Shown in pieces: positions 26,775 through 37,267 of a stretch of 64,000 nucleotides of DNA (positions are counted from its first letter, which is position 1; every line of letters starts with the position of its first letter). The stretch lies in NCBI GenBank assembly GCA_937146725.1, contig CAKZRU010000016.1, forward strand, positions 1 to 64,000, in the 5' to 3' direction. This DNA is from an uncultured Myxococcales bacterium. Its GTDB lineage: Bacteria; Myxococcota_A; Bradymonadia; UBA7976; VGTA01. Below the pieces are notes generated by a model. The model had not been told where the DNA came from and made no database searches. It saw only the letters and a list, made by a program, of their open reading frames with translations. Position numbers and translations under genes: made by a program.

Positions 26775-27098
26775 TTTTTTAAGATCCATTAAATATTAGG
26801 TAGATGAACACTCAGCGTAATGTGTTTGACTAACAATGAATTGAACTTCTTCTTGGGCAAGATTACCTTGAATATGCTTCAATCGCTCGTTGGGTTCGGC
26901 AGTTGGTTAGTTTAGTCAATTGGCCTAGTCAAATCATTGAATAATTATCACTAAATTATAGATTGCACTGAGTTTTATTGATGCGATCTAGTTTATACTT
27001 GGCACAAGTCGGCATAAATCCAAGGTTTAGCTTGTTATGCAAGACGAAGTCACTTATTCAGCTTTACTATTGTGAAAAAAAGGATTTGATCAAAGCAG
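26775..27098 (+). other. Intergenic region, 324 bases, with a possible gene remnant
   Basis: No full gene. On the minus strand bases 26796-26905 are open and read with protein-like composition (NERLKHIQGNLAQEEVQF and so on, ending THYAECSST before TAA) but no start codon in good context and stops on the upstream side. This may be the 3' scrap of a lost gene. The right part is AT-rich and should hold the promoter of the thioredoxin-like gene, though I see no clean -35/-10 pair. Confidence 0.3.
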
Positions 27099-27623
27099 AT
27101 GTATACTAAATGGATTACATGGATAATGTTAGGGCTGTTAGTTGGCTACTCCTTTTCTAGAAGGCATGTGAGTGGACCTAAGCTTGATATACCAGCGCCT
27201 ACTTTTAAGGCGAGATTGAATGATAACAGTGATTTTGACCTTGAGAACCATAAGGGAAAGGTTATTGTCCTAGATTTCTGGGCCACTTGGTGCCCACCTT
27301 GTCGTGAGTCTTTACCGGCATTATCAAAGGTAGCAGCCAAATATAAAAATGATCCAAAAGTATGGATCGGCTCGGTTAATAAAGAGGATTTATCTAGACC
27401 TGAAATGGATCGTTGGTTAGCCCAAAGAAAACTTAAGTTCCCGGTAATTAGAGATTACCAATATACCATCTCAAGAAACTATAAGGTTGAAGCATTGCCT
27501 ACCATGGTGATCATTAACCCAAAGGGGCAAATTAGTCATGTTGAGGTTGGCTTGGTGAGCAGCCATGTGCCCACTTTAGTCAAGCATTTAAGTAAGTTAA
27601 TCGAAGAAGCACGCCAAAAATAA
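27099..27623 (+). CDS. TlpA/ResA-like thiol-disulfide oxidoreductase
   Basis: A 174 aa protein with one N-terminal membrane anchor (WITWIMLGLLVGYSF) and a thioredoxin domain. The active site FWATWCPPCRESLP is the WCPPC form used by TlpA/ResA/CcmG proteins, which reduce or guide disulfides outside the cytoplasm, often in cytochrome c or copper-centre assembly. The cis-proline segment is EALPTMVIINPKG. It probably serves the cytochromes and the many Cys-rich lipoproteins of this region, an inference from context. The ribosome-binding site is weak (AAAGG about 17 bases away). Confidence 0.9.
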   Translation: MYTKWITWIMLGLLVGYSFSRRHVSGPKLDIPAPTFKARLNDNSDFDLENHKGKVIVLDFWATWCPPCRESLPALSKVAAKYKNDPKVWIGSVNKEDLSRPEMDRWLAQRKLKFPVIRDYQYTISRNYKVEALPTMVIINPKGQISHVEVGLVSSHVPTLVKHLSKLIEEARQK

Positions 27624-27806
27624 TCTTTTTATAGATACTTAGCTTACCCATTAAAATTATTTAAGTACACTCTCATCTTTTTTTGGTTTTTTAGAGCGAC
27701 ATTCGCTAAATTAATTCAAGTTTGGCTTGTATGAGTTCTTTGTTGATTCAAGGAGCCATAGGCCGTGTTAAATGACCCTTTCATGTTGTGTGAAAGGAGG
27801 CTGCTT

Positions 27807-29618
27807 ATGAGCCTCTTTGTGTCTATCGCTCCCCAACGGGGATCGCTTATATTACTGTCGATGCTGTTCACTGCAAGTCTTGCAAATACAGCATGTCAAA
27901 AGACGCCTGCTTCCAATCAGCAATTGCTAGCGGAATTAAGTACATCTAGTAATCAGCAGGAACCACAGATTCAAGTCCTTCGTTCTAGTACCAAAGACTC
28001 GGTACTAACTACGACTGCCTTGCTTCCCACTGCACAAGTTCAAGTCAGCAAGAAAGAAGTTGAACATGGGACGACAGTAATAGAGTTAACAAGCTTACCC
28101 AAAACAAGTCAGATTTTCTCAGAAGATTCAGCGCATATTAAAGAAAAACTTTCTCTCGCCAAAGAGATTCCTAGCCTTGAACATATTTCCTTATTGGGGC
28201 AAAGAGCACGGCAAGAGCGTTGGTCTGATCAACATACACTACGCCATGGTCCGATTCCTGACTATGCGCCTTTATCTAAGGTGTATGCCCATCAACAATT
28301 AGCGGGTTTAGCTCCCGAAGCCTCTATGGCTTTGGTTGATCACTTAAAAGATATGCTTGAAACCGAAGATTATGATCCGGGAGAGCAGCTTGAAGGTGAA
28401 GAGTTTACAGAAGATACTATGCTTTTGTGGATGAGGGACTATCATCCTATATATGTGCGTAAACGCAGTGGTGAATTAGCGGCTATTCATTACTTAGCTC
28501 ACAATCCAAACCGAGCTAGATATGCGATTAAACAAGATAGTGAACAGGGGTTAACCGCAGAAGTTTTTACGGCTGATACCCCCAAAGAATCAAAAGTCAT
28601 GAATACCTTCTTTAAGCAAAGAGCCAAAAGAAAGTTTGATATCACCGAGCATATACCATTATTGCACGAGAACGGAAACTTGATCATAGTCGGACCATGG
28701 GTGTTCTTGTCTGAGAGGATTTTAGAGGATAATAGCCAACTTGAAAGCGACGAACATCTGATTACAGGTGGTTATTTACCCAGAGGCAAATCAGGCGTTA
28801 TTAAAATGATTAGTGAGGCTTTAGAAGTTCCTACATCTCGGGTGATTATATTACCAAATCTACCTCATGAAGCGACTGGTCATGTTGACCTATATCTAAT
28901 GGCGATCAATGACCATCAAGTGCTTATTCCTAAAATTGTTCTTCCTATGGAGCTTTTATCTGCAAATCCAGTGGAAAGAGGCATTGCTGAGGATGTACAA
29001 GAGTTTTTGGATGACCGAGCAGAACAATTAGCTAAGTTGGGTCTTGATGTGATTCGCTTACCTCAATTACCGCCCTTGTACTTACCTGCACTTGATGAGC
29101 CTGAAGGCAATTTTGATGTAGTTTTTTACTCTCCAACCAATGGTTTGTTGATTAAAACCTCTGAAGAACAGAGGATATTACTCCCGCACTTTGAAGCGAC
29201 TCTTGTGCGTCCGGAGTTTCAAGAGTTAAGTAAGGCTTATGAAGATTTTTGGCACGAAGCTTTTATCTTGCTTGGCTGGCATCCAATCCATGTTGAAACC
29301 ACAACACTTGGGCGATACTTGGGCCTGATTCACTGTGTCACCGCTGCGACCCCAAAACTCCCTTTACTCGAAGAATGGCTTGCGCTGAAAGCCAAGGTTA
29401 ATCCTAATTCAACATCAAAGCTAAATACATCACCGGCAGCTACAATTCAGTTGAATCAGCAAGCCGTAACCAGCCCACCAGCAAAAACAGTTTTAGATTT
29501 GACCTCAAGCACTCAAAAGTCCATGATCCCTGTTCAGAAGTCTAAGATAAATAGCATTTTACCTACGCTGAATAAGGATCTAAGTCATGAATCCAAGCAA
29601 GCGAGAATCACTCACTAG
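27807..29618 (+). CDS. Lipoprotein of the agmatine/peptidylarginine deiminase-like superfamily
   Basis: The start at 27807 is preferred over the track's GTG at 27765 because AAAGGAGG lies six bases upstream and a lipoprotein signal follows directly ([17 protein letters not shown]). The mature protein of this 603 aa precursor carries, in order, the landmarks of the guanidino-group-modifying fold: [13 protein letters not shown] (Asp211), [24 protein letters not shown] (His359, Asp361) and the nucleophile position HCVTAATP (Cys510). These match WTRDYGPW, EGGNF, GHIDMF and the C-terminal Cys of agmatine deiminases, though overall similarity is low. A disordered Ser/Thr/Pro tail ends it. Its last 32 bases overlap metH, so the two are coupled. 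Substrate unknown. Confidence 0.65.
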   Translation: MSLFVSIAPQRGSLILLSMLFTASLANTACQKTPASNQQLLAELSTSSNQQEPQIQVLRSSTKDSVLTTTALLPTAQVQVSKKEVEHGTTVIELTSLPKTSQIFSEDSAHIKEKLSLAKEIPSLEHISLLGQRARQERWSDQHTLRHGPIPDYAPLSKVYAHQQLAGLAPEASMALVDHLKDMLETEDYDPGEQLEGEEFTEDTMLLWMRDYHPIYVRKRSGELAAIHYLAHNPNRARYAIKQDSEQGLTAEVFTADTPKESKVMNTFFKQRAKRKFDITEHIPLLHENGNLIIVGPWVFLSERILEDNSQLESDEHLITGGYLPRGKSGVIKMISEALEVPTSRVIILPNLPHEATGHVDLYLMAINDHQVLIPKIVLPMELLSANPVERGIAEDVQEFLDDRAEQLAKLGLDVIRLPQLPPLYLPALDEPEGNFDVVFYSPTNGLLIKTSEEQRILLPHFEATLVRPEFQELSKAYEDFWHEAFILLGWHPIHVETTTLGRYLGLIHCVTAATPKLPLLEEWLALKAKVNPNSTSKLNTSPAATIQLNQQAVTSPPAKTVLDLTSSTQKSMIPVQKSKINSILPTLNKDLSHESKQARITH

Positions 29619-32600
29619 CCATTGCATACTTTCTGAAGCCCTTAATGAATCGATTCTAATTTTAGATGGTGGAATGGGCACCATGATTCAATCCTATCAA
29701 CTTGAGGAAAGTGATTATAGAGGCCAACGTTTTAAAGATCATCGTTTCTCACAAAAGGGTAACAATGACCTATTAACCTTGACCCAACCACAAATTATTC
29801 AAGCCATTCACGAAGCATATTTGGATGCTGGAGCGGATCTGATTGAAACAAACACCTTTAATGCAAATCGTGTATCGATGCTCGACTATGGCATGGAAGA
29901 TTTAAGTTATGAGCTGAACTTAGCTGCCGCTCAAGTAGCCCGTAAGGCTGTCCTTGCTCATCAACAGAGAGCAGCACATGGAAAGCCCAAGTTTGTGGTT
30001 GGGATTTTGGGACCAACCAATCGAACGGCTAGTCTTTCGCCCGATGTCAATCGGCCAGGGTTACGAAATATCGATTTTGATACTTTATTGATCGCATACC
30101 AAGAAGCTGTAGAGGGCTTAATTGATGGCCAAGTTGATGCGATTATGGTGGAAACAATCTTTGATACACTCAATGCCAAAGCGGCCTTATTAGCGGTGAA
30201 TAAAGCCTTTGAGAAAAAGTCGATTCGCTTACCCATATTGATTTCAGCGACCATTACAGACGCAAGTGGCCGAACCTTATCTGGACAAACAACGGAAGCC
30301 TTTTGGGCTTCTATTCAACACGCACAACCTATAAGTGTGGGTTTAAACTGTGCTTTAGGTGCTGAAGAGATGCGCCCTTATGTTGAAATCTTAGCCAAAA
30401 CTGCAACCTGCTTTGTGAGCGCTCATCCAAACGCCGGCTTACCCAATGCATTTGGAGGCTATGATGAAAGCGCTGAAGATATGGCTAAAGTTGTCGGTGA
30501 GTTTGCCGAAAAAGGCTTATTAAACTTGGTGGGTGGCTGCTGTGGAACAACGCCTGATCATATTAAAGCTATGGCCGATCGAGTCAAAACGCTCAGTCCA
30601 AGAGTTCCACCCAAGCACAAGTATCAGACTTTACTGAGTGGACTTGAGCCTTTGCGCTTGGATCCGAGTCTTCTGTTTGTGAATATAGGGGAAAGAACCA
30701 ATGTGACCGGTTCCGCCAAGTTTAGACGTCTCATCAAAACAGGTGATTATGAAAGCGCATTAGAAGTGGCTCGCCAGCAGGTTGAAGGTGGCGCACAAAT
30801 TATTGATGTCAACATGGATGAGGGAATGCTTGATGCCCAAGAAATTATGGGGCAGTTTTTAAATCTAATTGCAAGCGAACCCGATATTGCAAGAGTACCG
30901 GTCATGATTGACTCATCTAAGTGGTCAGTGATTGAGGAAGGGTTAAAATGTTTACAAGGTAAAGGCGTGGTCAACTCCATCTCTCTCAAGGAAGGAGAAG
31001 CTGATTTTATTGCCAAAGCAAGGTTGATTAAAGCATACGGAGCAGCAGCGGTTATAATGGCCTTTGATGAGCAGGGGCAGGCTGATACTTGTGAGCGCAA
31101 AATTGAAATCTGTGAAAGAGCATACAAAGTGTTGGTTGAGCAGGTCGACTTTCCACCCGAGGACATTATTTTTGATGTGAATGTCTTTGCGATTGGCACT
31201 GGAATTGACGCGCACCGACGATATGCGATCGACTTTATCGAGGCAGTGAAGCATCTTAAGCAAAGCTGTCCTCATGTGCATTTTAGCGGGGGAATTAGCA
31301 ACTTATCATTTGCCTTTAGAGGGAATGACAAAATTAGAGAAGCTATGCATTCGGCCTTTTTATATCATGCGATTAAAGCTGGGCTTGATATGGGCATCGT
31401 GAATGCTGGTCAGCTTGAAATATATGAAGAAATCGATCCTGAACTTAAAGAGTGTGTGGAAGATTTAATCTTTGATCGTAAAGATGATGCAACCGATCGT
31501 TTATTAGCCTTGGCTGAAACATACAAGGGCCAGGGAAAAAAGAGTCAAACCGAAGATTTAGAATGGCGCTTATCAAGTGTAGAAGAACGTCTATCACGTG
31601 CTTTAGTGAAAGGTGATATGCGTTTTATCGAGGAAGACACCGCTGAAGCCTTAGCTCAACTCGGTCAGCCCTTGGATGTCATTGAAGGCCCACTCATGAC
31701 AGGAATGTCCACTGTAGGAGATCTTTTTGGGGCCGGTAAAATGTTTTTGCCACAAGTGGTCAAAAGTGCCCGCGTGATGAAAAAGGCTGTGTCTTGGTTA
31801 GAGCCCTACATGAAAGAAACCGAAGGGGGCAAGGCGAAAAACGCAGGCAAAATCTTACTAGCGACCGTAAAGGGAGATGTTCACGATATTGGAAAAAATA
31901 TTGTGGGTATTGTGTTGCAGTGCAACCATTATGAAATTATCGATATGGGCGTAATGGTCTCCTGCAAAGACATCCTTAAAAAAGCCAAAGAAGAAGATGT
32001 TGATGTGATCGGTTTGAGTGGACTGATTACGCCATCCCTTGATGAAATGGTTTATGTGGCTCAAGAGATGGAACGAGAAGGTTTTAAAGTACCACTGCTC
32101 ATTGGAGGTGCCACTACATCCAAGCGTCATACAGCGGTTAAAATTGCCCCTAAATATACCGGTCCTGTTGTGCAAGTACACGACGCGTCAAGAGCGGTGG
32201 GCGTGACATCTCGTTTGTTAAGCAAGACCCAGCAAGCAAATTATTTAAGCGAGATTCATGAGGAATATGAGCAATTACGCCAAAGTTTCCAAAACTCTAG
32301 GCGAGTTCCATTAGTTCCTTTAGAGCAAGCCCTTAATAATAAAGCAAAGTTAGATTGGCAAAGTCAAAACCCACCCGTTCCCAAGCGCTTAGGGCGTCAA
32401 GTTCTTAAAAACTTCCCGTTGGCAGAACTCAGTCGCTTTATTGATTGGAGTCCATTCTTTCAAACTTGGGGCTTAGCAGGCCGATATCCAAGCATACTCA
32501 ACGATGAGTTAGTGGGTGAACAAGCTCGACAACTTTTTGCTGATGCTCAAAACTGCTTGCATGACATCATCCAAGCCCAAAGCTTACAAGCACATGCCGT

Positions 32601-33291
32601 TTTTGGTTTGTATCAAGCCCAGCAAAGTGATGACGGAATGGGGATTATTGTCTATGAACAAGAACAGGTCATTGCCCAGTTTAATTGCCTAAGGCAGCAA
32701 ATGAAGCGTCCGCCTGGTAGAGCAAACTTATCACTTGCCGATTATGTAGCGCCCAAAGCGGAAGCCACTAGTCATATGGGGATGTTTGTTGTGTCAGTGC
32801 ATGGAGCAGACAAATTAAGCCAGCAAGCGGCCGAAGAAGATGATTATCAAGCGATTATGATCAAGGCCTTAGCTGATCGTCTTGCTGAAGCTTTTGCGGA
32901 ATGCCTGCATCAAAAAGTTCGTACAGAAGATTGGGGATATAGCCAAGAAACGGATTTAAGTAATCAAGATCTGATCGATGAAAAGTATATTGGTATTCGT
33001 CCGGCACCTGGTTATCCAGCCTGTCCGGAACACAGCGAAAAAGCGACGATCTTCCAAGTTCTACAAGCCTTTAATACGATTGGAGCTGAGCTAACCGAGC
33101 ATTATGCGATTACACCAGCCAGTGCAGTCAGTGGTTTTTACTTTGCTCATCCCGATGCAAAGTACTTTGGTTTAGGACGCATTGCAGAAGATCAGGTTAC
33201 TCGCTATGCCGAGCTGAAAGAATGGAGTAAGCTAGAGGCCGAAAGATGGTTAGCACCAAGTCTTGGATACATAAAGCAAACAGACGAGTAG
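29587..33291 (+). CDS. metH: Cobalamin-dependent methionine synthase
   Basis: Full-length MetH of 1234 aa. The homocysteine domain has zinc ligands Cys255 (LNCALG) and Cys318/Cys319 ([10 protein letters not shown]). The folate domain begins [17 protein letters not shown]. The B12 cap and Rossmann domain carry [12 protein letters not shown] with the cobalt ligand His766, close to His759 of E. coli. The activation domain has [12 protein letters not shown] for SAM binding. It transfers methyl from methyl-tetrahydrofolate to homocysteine in the cytoplasm. AAGGAT precedes the ATG, which lies inside the end of the deiminase-like gene. I see no cobalamin or SAM riboswitch upstream, as expected for an overlapping gene. 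Confidence 0.98.
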   Translation: MNPSKRESLTSHCILSEALNESILILDGGMGTMIQSYQLEESDYRGQRFKDHRFSQKGNNDLLTLTQPQIIQAIHEAYLDAGADLIETNTFNANRVSMLDYGMEDLSYELNLAAAQVARKAVLAHQQRAAHGKPKFVVGILGPTNRTASLSPDVNRPGLRNIDFDTLLIAYQEAVEGLIDGQVDAIMVETIFDTLNAKAALLAVNKAFEKKSIRLPILISATITDASGRTLSGQTTEAFWASIQHAQPISVGLNCALGAEEMRPYVEILAKTATCFVSAHPNAGLPNAFGGYDESAEDMAKVVGEFAEKGLLNLVGGCCGTTPDHIKAMADRVKTLSPRVPPKHKYQTLLSGLEPLRLDPSLLFVNIGERTNVTGSAKFRRLIKTGDYESALEVARQQVEGGAQIIDVNMDEGMLDAQEIMGQFLNLIASEPDIARVPVMIDSSKWSVIEEGLKCLQGKGVVNSISLKEGEADFIAKARLIKAYGAAAVIMAFDEQGQADTCERKIEICERAYKVLVEQVDFPPEDIIFDVNVFAIGTGIDAHRRYAIDFIEAVKHLKQSCPHVHFSGGISNLSFAFRGNDKIREAMHSAFLYHAIKAGLDMGIVNAGQLEIYEEIDPELKECVEDLIFDRKDDATDRLLALAETYKGQGKKSQTEDLEWRLSSVEERLSRALVKGDMRFIEEDTAEALAQLGQPLDVIEGPLMTGMSTVGDLFGAGKMFLPQVVKSARVMKKAVSWLEPYMKETEGGKAKNAGKILLATVKGDVHDIGKNIVGIVLQCNHYEIIDMGVMVSCKDILKKAKEEDVDVIGLSGLITPSLDEMVYVAQEMEREGFKVPLLIGGATTSKRHTAVKIAPKYTGPVVQVHDASRAVGVTSRLLSKTQQANYLSEIHEEYEQLRQSFQNSRRVPLVPLEQALNNKAKLDWQSQNPPVPKRLGRQVLKNFPLAELSRFIDWSPFFQTWGLAGRYPSILNDELVGEQARQLFADAQNCLHDIIQAQSLQAHAVFGLYQAQQSDDGMGIIVYEQEQVIAQFNCLRQQMKRPPGRANLSLADYVAPKAEATSHMGMFVVSVHGADKLSQQAAEEDDYQAIMIKALADRLAEAFAECLHQKVRTEDWGYSQETDLSNQDLIDEKYIGIRPAPGYPACPEHSEKATIFQVLQAFNTIGAELTEHYAITPASAVSGFYFAHPDAKYFGLGRIAEDQVTRYAELKEWSKLEAERWLAPSLGYIKQTDE

Positions 33292-33359
33292 TCTTAGGTG
33301 CTTAAGTTTAAAAATATTCAATGAGTCTCAATGACTTATGCATAACCAAAGGAAAGATA

Positions 33360-34505
33360 ATGAGCGACCAAACCTCAGAACGACATGATCTTGAGATGAC
33401 CCTTCCTCAATCCACCCAAGCTCAAACAGTTTTGAAAGCTTTAACCACCTTGCAAGAGCGCTTTCGAGATGGCCTAAATAACCTATCTCTGCACTGGGGT
33501 GACCAAAAACAGCTTGTTCGTAGTTCATGGCTGAGAGATCAGGGGCAACATGGTGGTGGCTGGCGTTGGGGCGGTGTTGATGAGGGGATCTTAAACCGTG
33601 GTTCTTTAAATATATCTTCGGTACATTATGATGATTTACCCGAAAAACGCTTATCTTCAGCGACCGCCCTGTCCTGTATTGTTCATCCTCAAAATCCTGT
33701 CGCTCCTTCGTTGCATACTCATATTTCATGGACTGAAATGCGCAATCCAAAGGAAGGGAATGGTCAAAAACTCGGTGGATGGCGCTTTATGGCTGATCTT
33801 AATCCTTCGACTCTTTTTGAAGAAGACCGTTCGTTTTTTATTGAGCAAATCGATCAAAGCTTAAATAGTCTACCTGCTGAATGGTTGAATTATGCTAAAG
33901 CACAAGGTGATCGCTATTTTTGGATTCCAAGTTTGGAGCGTCATCGTGGCGTAGCCCATTATTATTTGGAGCAGTGGCAGGGTGAGTCAGCCGAAAAAGA
34001 TCTTGAGTTAGCCCTTACTTTTGGAAAAACAGTGATTGATAGCTACTTACAGATTCTAGCAAGAGCCTTTGAGCAAAAAGAAAAACGAGTAGAGGCCAAC
34101 TTTGAAAATCAAATCGCATATCATAGTGCCTATTTTTTACAGGTACTCACCCTTGATCGTGGTACAAGTTCAGGCCTTTTGGTGCATCAGCAAAATGATG
34201 AGGGCATTATGGGCTCATTGCCCCAGAGGGTAAGCACCAAGCTTTTGCGTTCTTGGGTGACCCGGTTACCCAAGCCCCAAGACCAATTGTTGGAAGCATT
34301 GATCGACTGCCTATCCAAGCAAAGCTTGGGAGAGCAAGCTATAAGCGAAATTGACTCGACGACTCGTATTAAACTTGCCCAAATTGTCAGAGAACATTAC
34401 CAAAAGCATCCGGAAGCGCTAGCTTTGCAAGCCCGTGGTGATGTTTTGCCTCCCACCGTGGCCAATCATAGCTCAGAAAGCTCAGAAACTGTTAATCTTG
34501 GCTAA
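33360..34505 (+). CDS. HemF-like (oxygen-dependent coproporphyrinogen oxidase family), diverged
   Basis: The ATG at 33360 is chosen over 33321 because AAAGGA lies about seven bases upstream. The 381 aa protein follows the HemF plan: CIVHPQNPVAPSLHTHISW (family: IHPrNPmvPt-H-x-N-x-R), GGWRFMADLNPSTLFEED (family: GGGADLTPyy-EED), GDRYFWIPSLERHRGV (family: DeYFyi-hRge-RGv) and LTLDRGTSSGLL then GSLPQRVS. Yet it departs at several conserved places: the N-x-R after the first His is H-x-S, and GGGAD is FMAD. HemF makes protoporphyrinogen IX from coproporphyrinogen III in haem synthesis. Here it may be a diverged enzyme or a paralogue with another role. It sits 68 bases after metH on the same strand. 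Confidence 0.7.
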   Translation: MSDQTSERHDLEMTLPQSTQAQTVLKALTTLQERFRDGLNNLSLHWGDQKQLVRSSWLRDQGQHGGGWRWGGVDEGILNRGSLNISSVHYDDLPEKRLSSATALSCIVHPQNPVAPSLHTHISWTEMRNPKEGNGQKLGGWRFMADLNPSTLFEEDRSFFIEQIDQSLNSLPAEWLNYAKAQGDRYFWIPSLERHRGVAHYYLEQWQGESAEKDLELALTFGKTVIDSYLQILARAFEQKEKRVEANFENQIAYHSAYFLQVLTLDRGTSSGLLVHQQNDEGIMGSLPQRVSTKLLRSWVTRLPKPQDQLLEALIDCLSKQSLGEQAISEIDSTTRIKLAQIVREHYQKHPEALALQARGDVLPPTVANHSSESSETVNLG

Positions 34506-34527
34506 AGGTTTAAAACTAAACATTAAC

Positions 34528-36192
34528 CTAAAAGCTTAAAGACCAAGATTCTAATACGCCCTCATCTTGGGCTTCCAAATCTTCAATCATCAAAGTCCAA
34601 TCTCCGTTGGGGTCATAACTTGAAGATCTAGACACTGTAAAAGTTTTTGCAATTTGAGTGCTATTGCTGGTTTCACGATTAAAAAGAATCATCTCTCTAC
34701 CCTTGTGCCAAAGTGAGATCTTTAGGTCGCTTGGATAGCTATGGTTCAAGTTTAATTTGACTTGAAATTGCTCTCTAAGACTCTCGATATTATCGATCAT
34801 CACAGTGATTTGGTCATAGATCTCACCGTCATCAGGAATACGCTGACTTTGGGTAGAGCTAAAGACTTGAAGGCTATTACTAGCATTCAATGTAGGATTG
34901 ATTGGAGCTTCGGGAAAATCGGGGGGAATCGCTGAGCCGGCGGGGGCGACGAGTTGGCCTGCTTGTATAAAACCCATCGTAGTACAGTGTACAGCACCAC
35001 CCATTTCGATGATATTATCAGCATCGATCACAGCAATATCATACTGATCTGAAAACGCTTGTTGATAAGCGCGTAATGCTTCAGCTTCAAATTGGGGTTG
35101 ACTAGGATAAATAGGCACAATCACCAAGTCATTCACAATGAGAGAGTTAGTATACGATGGGTATGCACCTGAGCTTCGTGGTGCCGGCATAGGAATCCGA
35201 ATAATTTCTAAAGACCAATCTGTCTTTCGTGCAAAATCTTGGATTCTTTGATAATTACGATCGAGTATTGCTCGATTCATTGGGTCGATTTGATCACTAT
35301 ATTCACCAAGAAGCATGGTATTTGGTCCGGTAAGCTTAGCAAACATATCAATATGCGCAGTTCCCTCACCAATTAAGGGCTCTAAGACTAAGGCCTGTGT
35401 ACAGCCTAAATACTCATAAAATAAATCGGCAAGATCTTGATTATCCTTGGCATAGTTGACCTCTAAAACTCGACTAGAGAAGAAGCAACGACCAGCACCA
35501 TCACTCATAAAATTACCGCCCTCTATTTCCAGATTGGGGCGATATACAGGCATAGTGAAATGGTTTGACATCAAGGTTGGAATTGCATCATCTCGACGTC
35601 TTTCGGGATAATACTTAAAGTCCACAAGCGCTGCTTGAGCTTGCTCATCAACGATTGTCCATGGCCCATAATCTCTAGTCCATACACTTTCATGTCGATA
35701 TTCAAAAAACTCAAGGCGACTAGGGTCAACACCATTTCTGACCAAAAGGCTTTCCAGTTGCTTGCTTTCGGACAGTGAGCGTGTCAAAATCCAAACCTTG
35801 GCGCGTGAAGCACTGAGCTGAATCAAGCTAAACAGGTACTCTGCATCTTGATTATCCCAAGAGATTAAAATCCCTTCTGTGGCCTCAAACTCAGCAAGAG
35901 CTCTCGTCTGACCGTTAGGCGGGTCAGTTGTGCCATATAGATTTCTAAAATTGATACGAGTATCAAAGCGATCCTGCTTACTTAGGCTATGTTCAGCTTG
36001 GCTAATGTAAGCAGGTAAACTTGCTTCACTGGTTAAACTGAGTTCAGGAACCTCATCTTGAAAGCTAGAGGACTCCACCACCGCTCGATCATACTCGAGA
36101 CGGCTAGAGTCAGCGATCGACTCGTCTTGACATGCTGAGATTAAGCTCACACACAGGCCGGCAACGGCTAATTTATAGAATAAACATTTCAT
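34528..36192 (-). CDS. Peptidylarginine/agmatine deiminase-family lipoprotein with C-terminal P-domain
   Basis: A 554 aa lipoprotein (signal LCVSLISACQ, Cys21). Residues 100-430 are a clear Porphyromonas-type PAD/agmatine deiminase domain: WTRDYGPW (171-178), EIEGGNFMSDG, GEGTAHIDMFAKL (His280, Asp282), a late Asn/Tyr-rich substrate loop (PSYTNSLIV) and the nucleophile Cys403 in GGAVHCTTMG. The family hydrolyses guanidino groups of arginine residues or agmatine, releasing ammonia. From about 455 a proprotein-convertase P-domain follows (QRIPDDGEIYD through GVLESWSLSF), a beta-sandwich usually found on secreted proteases. Lipid anchoring plus P-domain points to an extracellular protein-modifying role rather than polyamine metabolism. 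The gene converges on the HemF-like gene, 22 bases away. Confidence 0.88.
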   Translation of the reverse strand: MKCLFYKLAVAGLCVSLISACQDESIADSSRLEYDRAVVESSSFQDEVPELSLTSEASLPAYISQAEHSLSKQDRFDTRINFRNLYGTTDPPNGQTRALAEFEATEGILISWDNQDAEYLFSLIQLSASRAKVWILTRSLSESKQLESLLVRNGVDPSRLEFFEYRHESVWTRDYGPWTIVDEQAQAALVDFKYYPERRRDDAIPTLMSNHFTMPVYRPNLEIEGGNFMSDGAGRCFFSSRVLEVNYAKDNQDLADLFYEYLGCTQALVLEPLIGEGTAHIDMFAKLTGPNTMLLGEYSDQIDPMNRAILDRNYQRIQDFARKTDWSLEIIRIPMPAPRSSGAYPSYTNSLIVNDLVIVPIYPSQPQFEAEALRAYQQAFSDQYDIAVIDADNIIEMGGAVHCTTMGFIQAGQLVAPAGSAIPPDFPEAPINPTLNASNSLQVFSSTQSQRIPDDGEIYDQITVMIDNIESLREQFQVKLNLNHSYPSDLKISLWHKGREMILFNRETSNSTQIAKTFTVSRSSSYDPNGDWTLMIEDLEAQDEGVLESWSLSF

Positions 36193-36295
36193 TTAGAAAA
36201 CTCCTGATGAAGCTTAATGACAACTCATTTGTATGCCCTTTAACAAAGCAAGCCGACTTTCACAAGATTTGTTAGGCCAGCCTCTATGCTCTGCA

Positions 36296-36970
36296 CTACC
36301 AAACGCATTGAATCCCTGTTCCTTTGAGCCCACAGTAGCCATTAGGATTTTTGTGTAAGTATTGCTGATGCTCAAGCTCAGCAAAATAGTAAACATCCAA
36401 TGCGTTGATTTCCGTATATATTTTTTGACTATGAGCATCGGATTGATCCACTTGCGCAAGCTCGGCTTGAAAAGCGCTTTGACTGGCTGTGATTTCTATC
36501 ACTTGACTAGGATTGGTCCAATAAATAGCGGAGCGATACTGGGTACCGATATCATTACCTTGGCGCATTTCTTGGGTGGGATCATGACTTTCCCAAAAAA
36601 GCTTCAATAAGTGCTTTAAGCTGACTCGAGTAGGATCAAAGTCAACTTGTACAACCTCGGTATGTCCGGTTAATCCAGTACATACCTCTTGATAGCTTGG
36701 ATTAGGCGTAAAGCCACCCGCATAGCCAACCGAGGTACAGACCACACCTTCACATTGCCAAAATAGACGTTCCGCGCCCCAAAAACATCCCATCCCAAAG
36801 ATGATTCTTTTGACTGAAGACTCTTTGTTTTCCCGTAGAGTATAAGCAGAGAGTGAGCAAGCAAAAATGGAATGTGGTTCATGAATTTCAATCGCTTGCT
36901 GCCGACCGGGTAGGGCTTGATCAGTTGTTACCATTTGAGTTTTATGATTATTTTTCAGTATTGACCACAT
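36296..36970 (-). CDS. msrA: Peptide methionine sulfoxide reductase A
   Basis: MsrA with active-site FGMGCFWGAE (catalytic Cys62 from the chosen start), GYAGG and GHTEVVQVDFDP, and the two resolving Cys near the C-terminus (NPNGYCGLKGTGIQC), as in E. coli. It reduces methionine-S-sulfoxide in proteins at the expense of thioredoxin. I start it at 36970 because GAGG lies eight bases upstream; the track's 37000 start is possible. The ~60-residue N-terminal extension before the domain resembles that of E. coli MsrA and has no signal peptide. MsrA would protect Met-rich proteins, of which this region has one with MM repeats. Confidence 0.96.
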   Translation of the reverse strand: MWSILKNNHKTQMVTTDQALPGRQQAIEIHEPHSIFACSLSAYTLRENKESSVKRIIFGMGCFWGAERLFWQCEGVVCTSVGYAGGFTPNPSYQEVCTGLTGHTEVVQVDFDPTRVSLKHLLKLFWESHDPTQEMRQGNDIGTQYRSAIYWTNPSQVIEITASQSAFQAELAQVDQSDAHSQKIYTEINALDVYYFAELEHQQYLHKNPNGYCGLKGTGIQCVW

Positions 36971-37156
36971 GGCACTTACCTCACTTGGGCTGAAAGTCAT
37001 TTTTATAAAATCTTACTCACTTACTCATGCATGCCGAATATAAACAAGCAAAGCACCTAATTAAACAAGGCATCTAGTATATAAGACGAATCAAAGATAT
37101 ATTTTAAGATGCTAGAGATTCAGATTTGGTTTTTTATATTTGTTATTGATCGCTTG

Positions 37157-37185
37157 TTGACAAGTGAACACTAAGTCCTTATGTT
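37157..37185 (+). promoter_or_regulatory. Sigma70-like promoter of rpsF-rpsR-rplI
   Basis: A perfect TTGACA at 37157-37162, a 17-base spacer and TATGTT (four of six matches) at 37180-37185. Predicted start is near 37192, giving a leader of about 75 bases that contains the S6:S18-type structure. Confidence 0.65.
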
Positions 37186-37211
37186 GCGCTCACATAATTT
37201 TTTTGTTTAAC

Positions 37212-37262
37212 CTCCCTGCTCGTCTTTTGGATTTCTGAGACGGGCTGACAACCCGAAGGGAG
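37212..37262 (+). promoter_or_regulatory. rpsF leader, S6:S18-binding-type RNA structure
   Basis: The leader folds into two coaxial stems. P1 pairs cucccu (37212-37217) with agggag (37257-37262). P2 pairs gcucgucu (37218-37225) with agacgggc (37238-37245), eight pairs including one G-U, around a 12-base loop. Between them the 3' side alone has an 11-base bulge, ugacaacccga, containing CCG. Known S6:S18 autoregulatory leaders have this plan: two stems and an asymmetric bulge with conserved CCG that mimics the 16S rRNA site. P1 pairs the GGGAG Shine-Dalgarno five bases before the rpsF ATG, so protein binding would block initiation. The structure is read from sequence; the function is by family analogy. 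Confidence 0.72.
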
Positions 37263-37267
37263 CTAAG

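Noticed and set aside
26999-27015. ttggcacaagtcggcat resembles a sigma54 -24/-12 promoter before the thioredoxin-like gene
   Set aside because: The GG and GC elements are one base too close and the -12 TTGC is not present; sigma54 spacing is strict.
29550-29586. Cobalamin or SAM riboswitch upstream of metH
   Set aside because: metH starts inside the preceding coding sequence with no leader, and no riboswitch core elements are visible.
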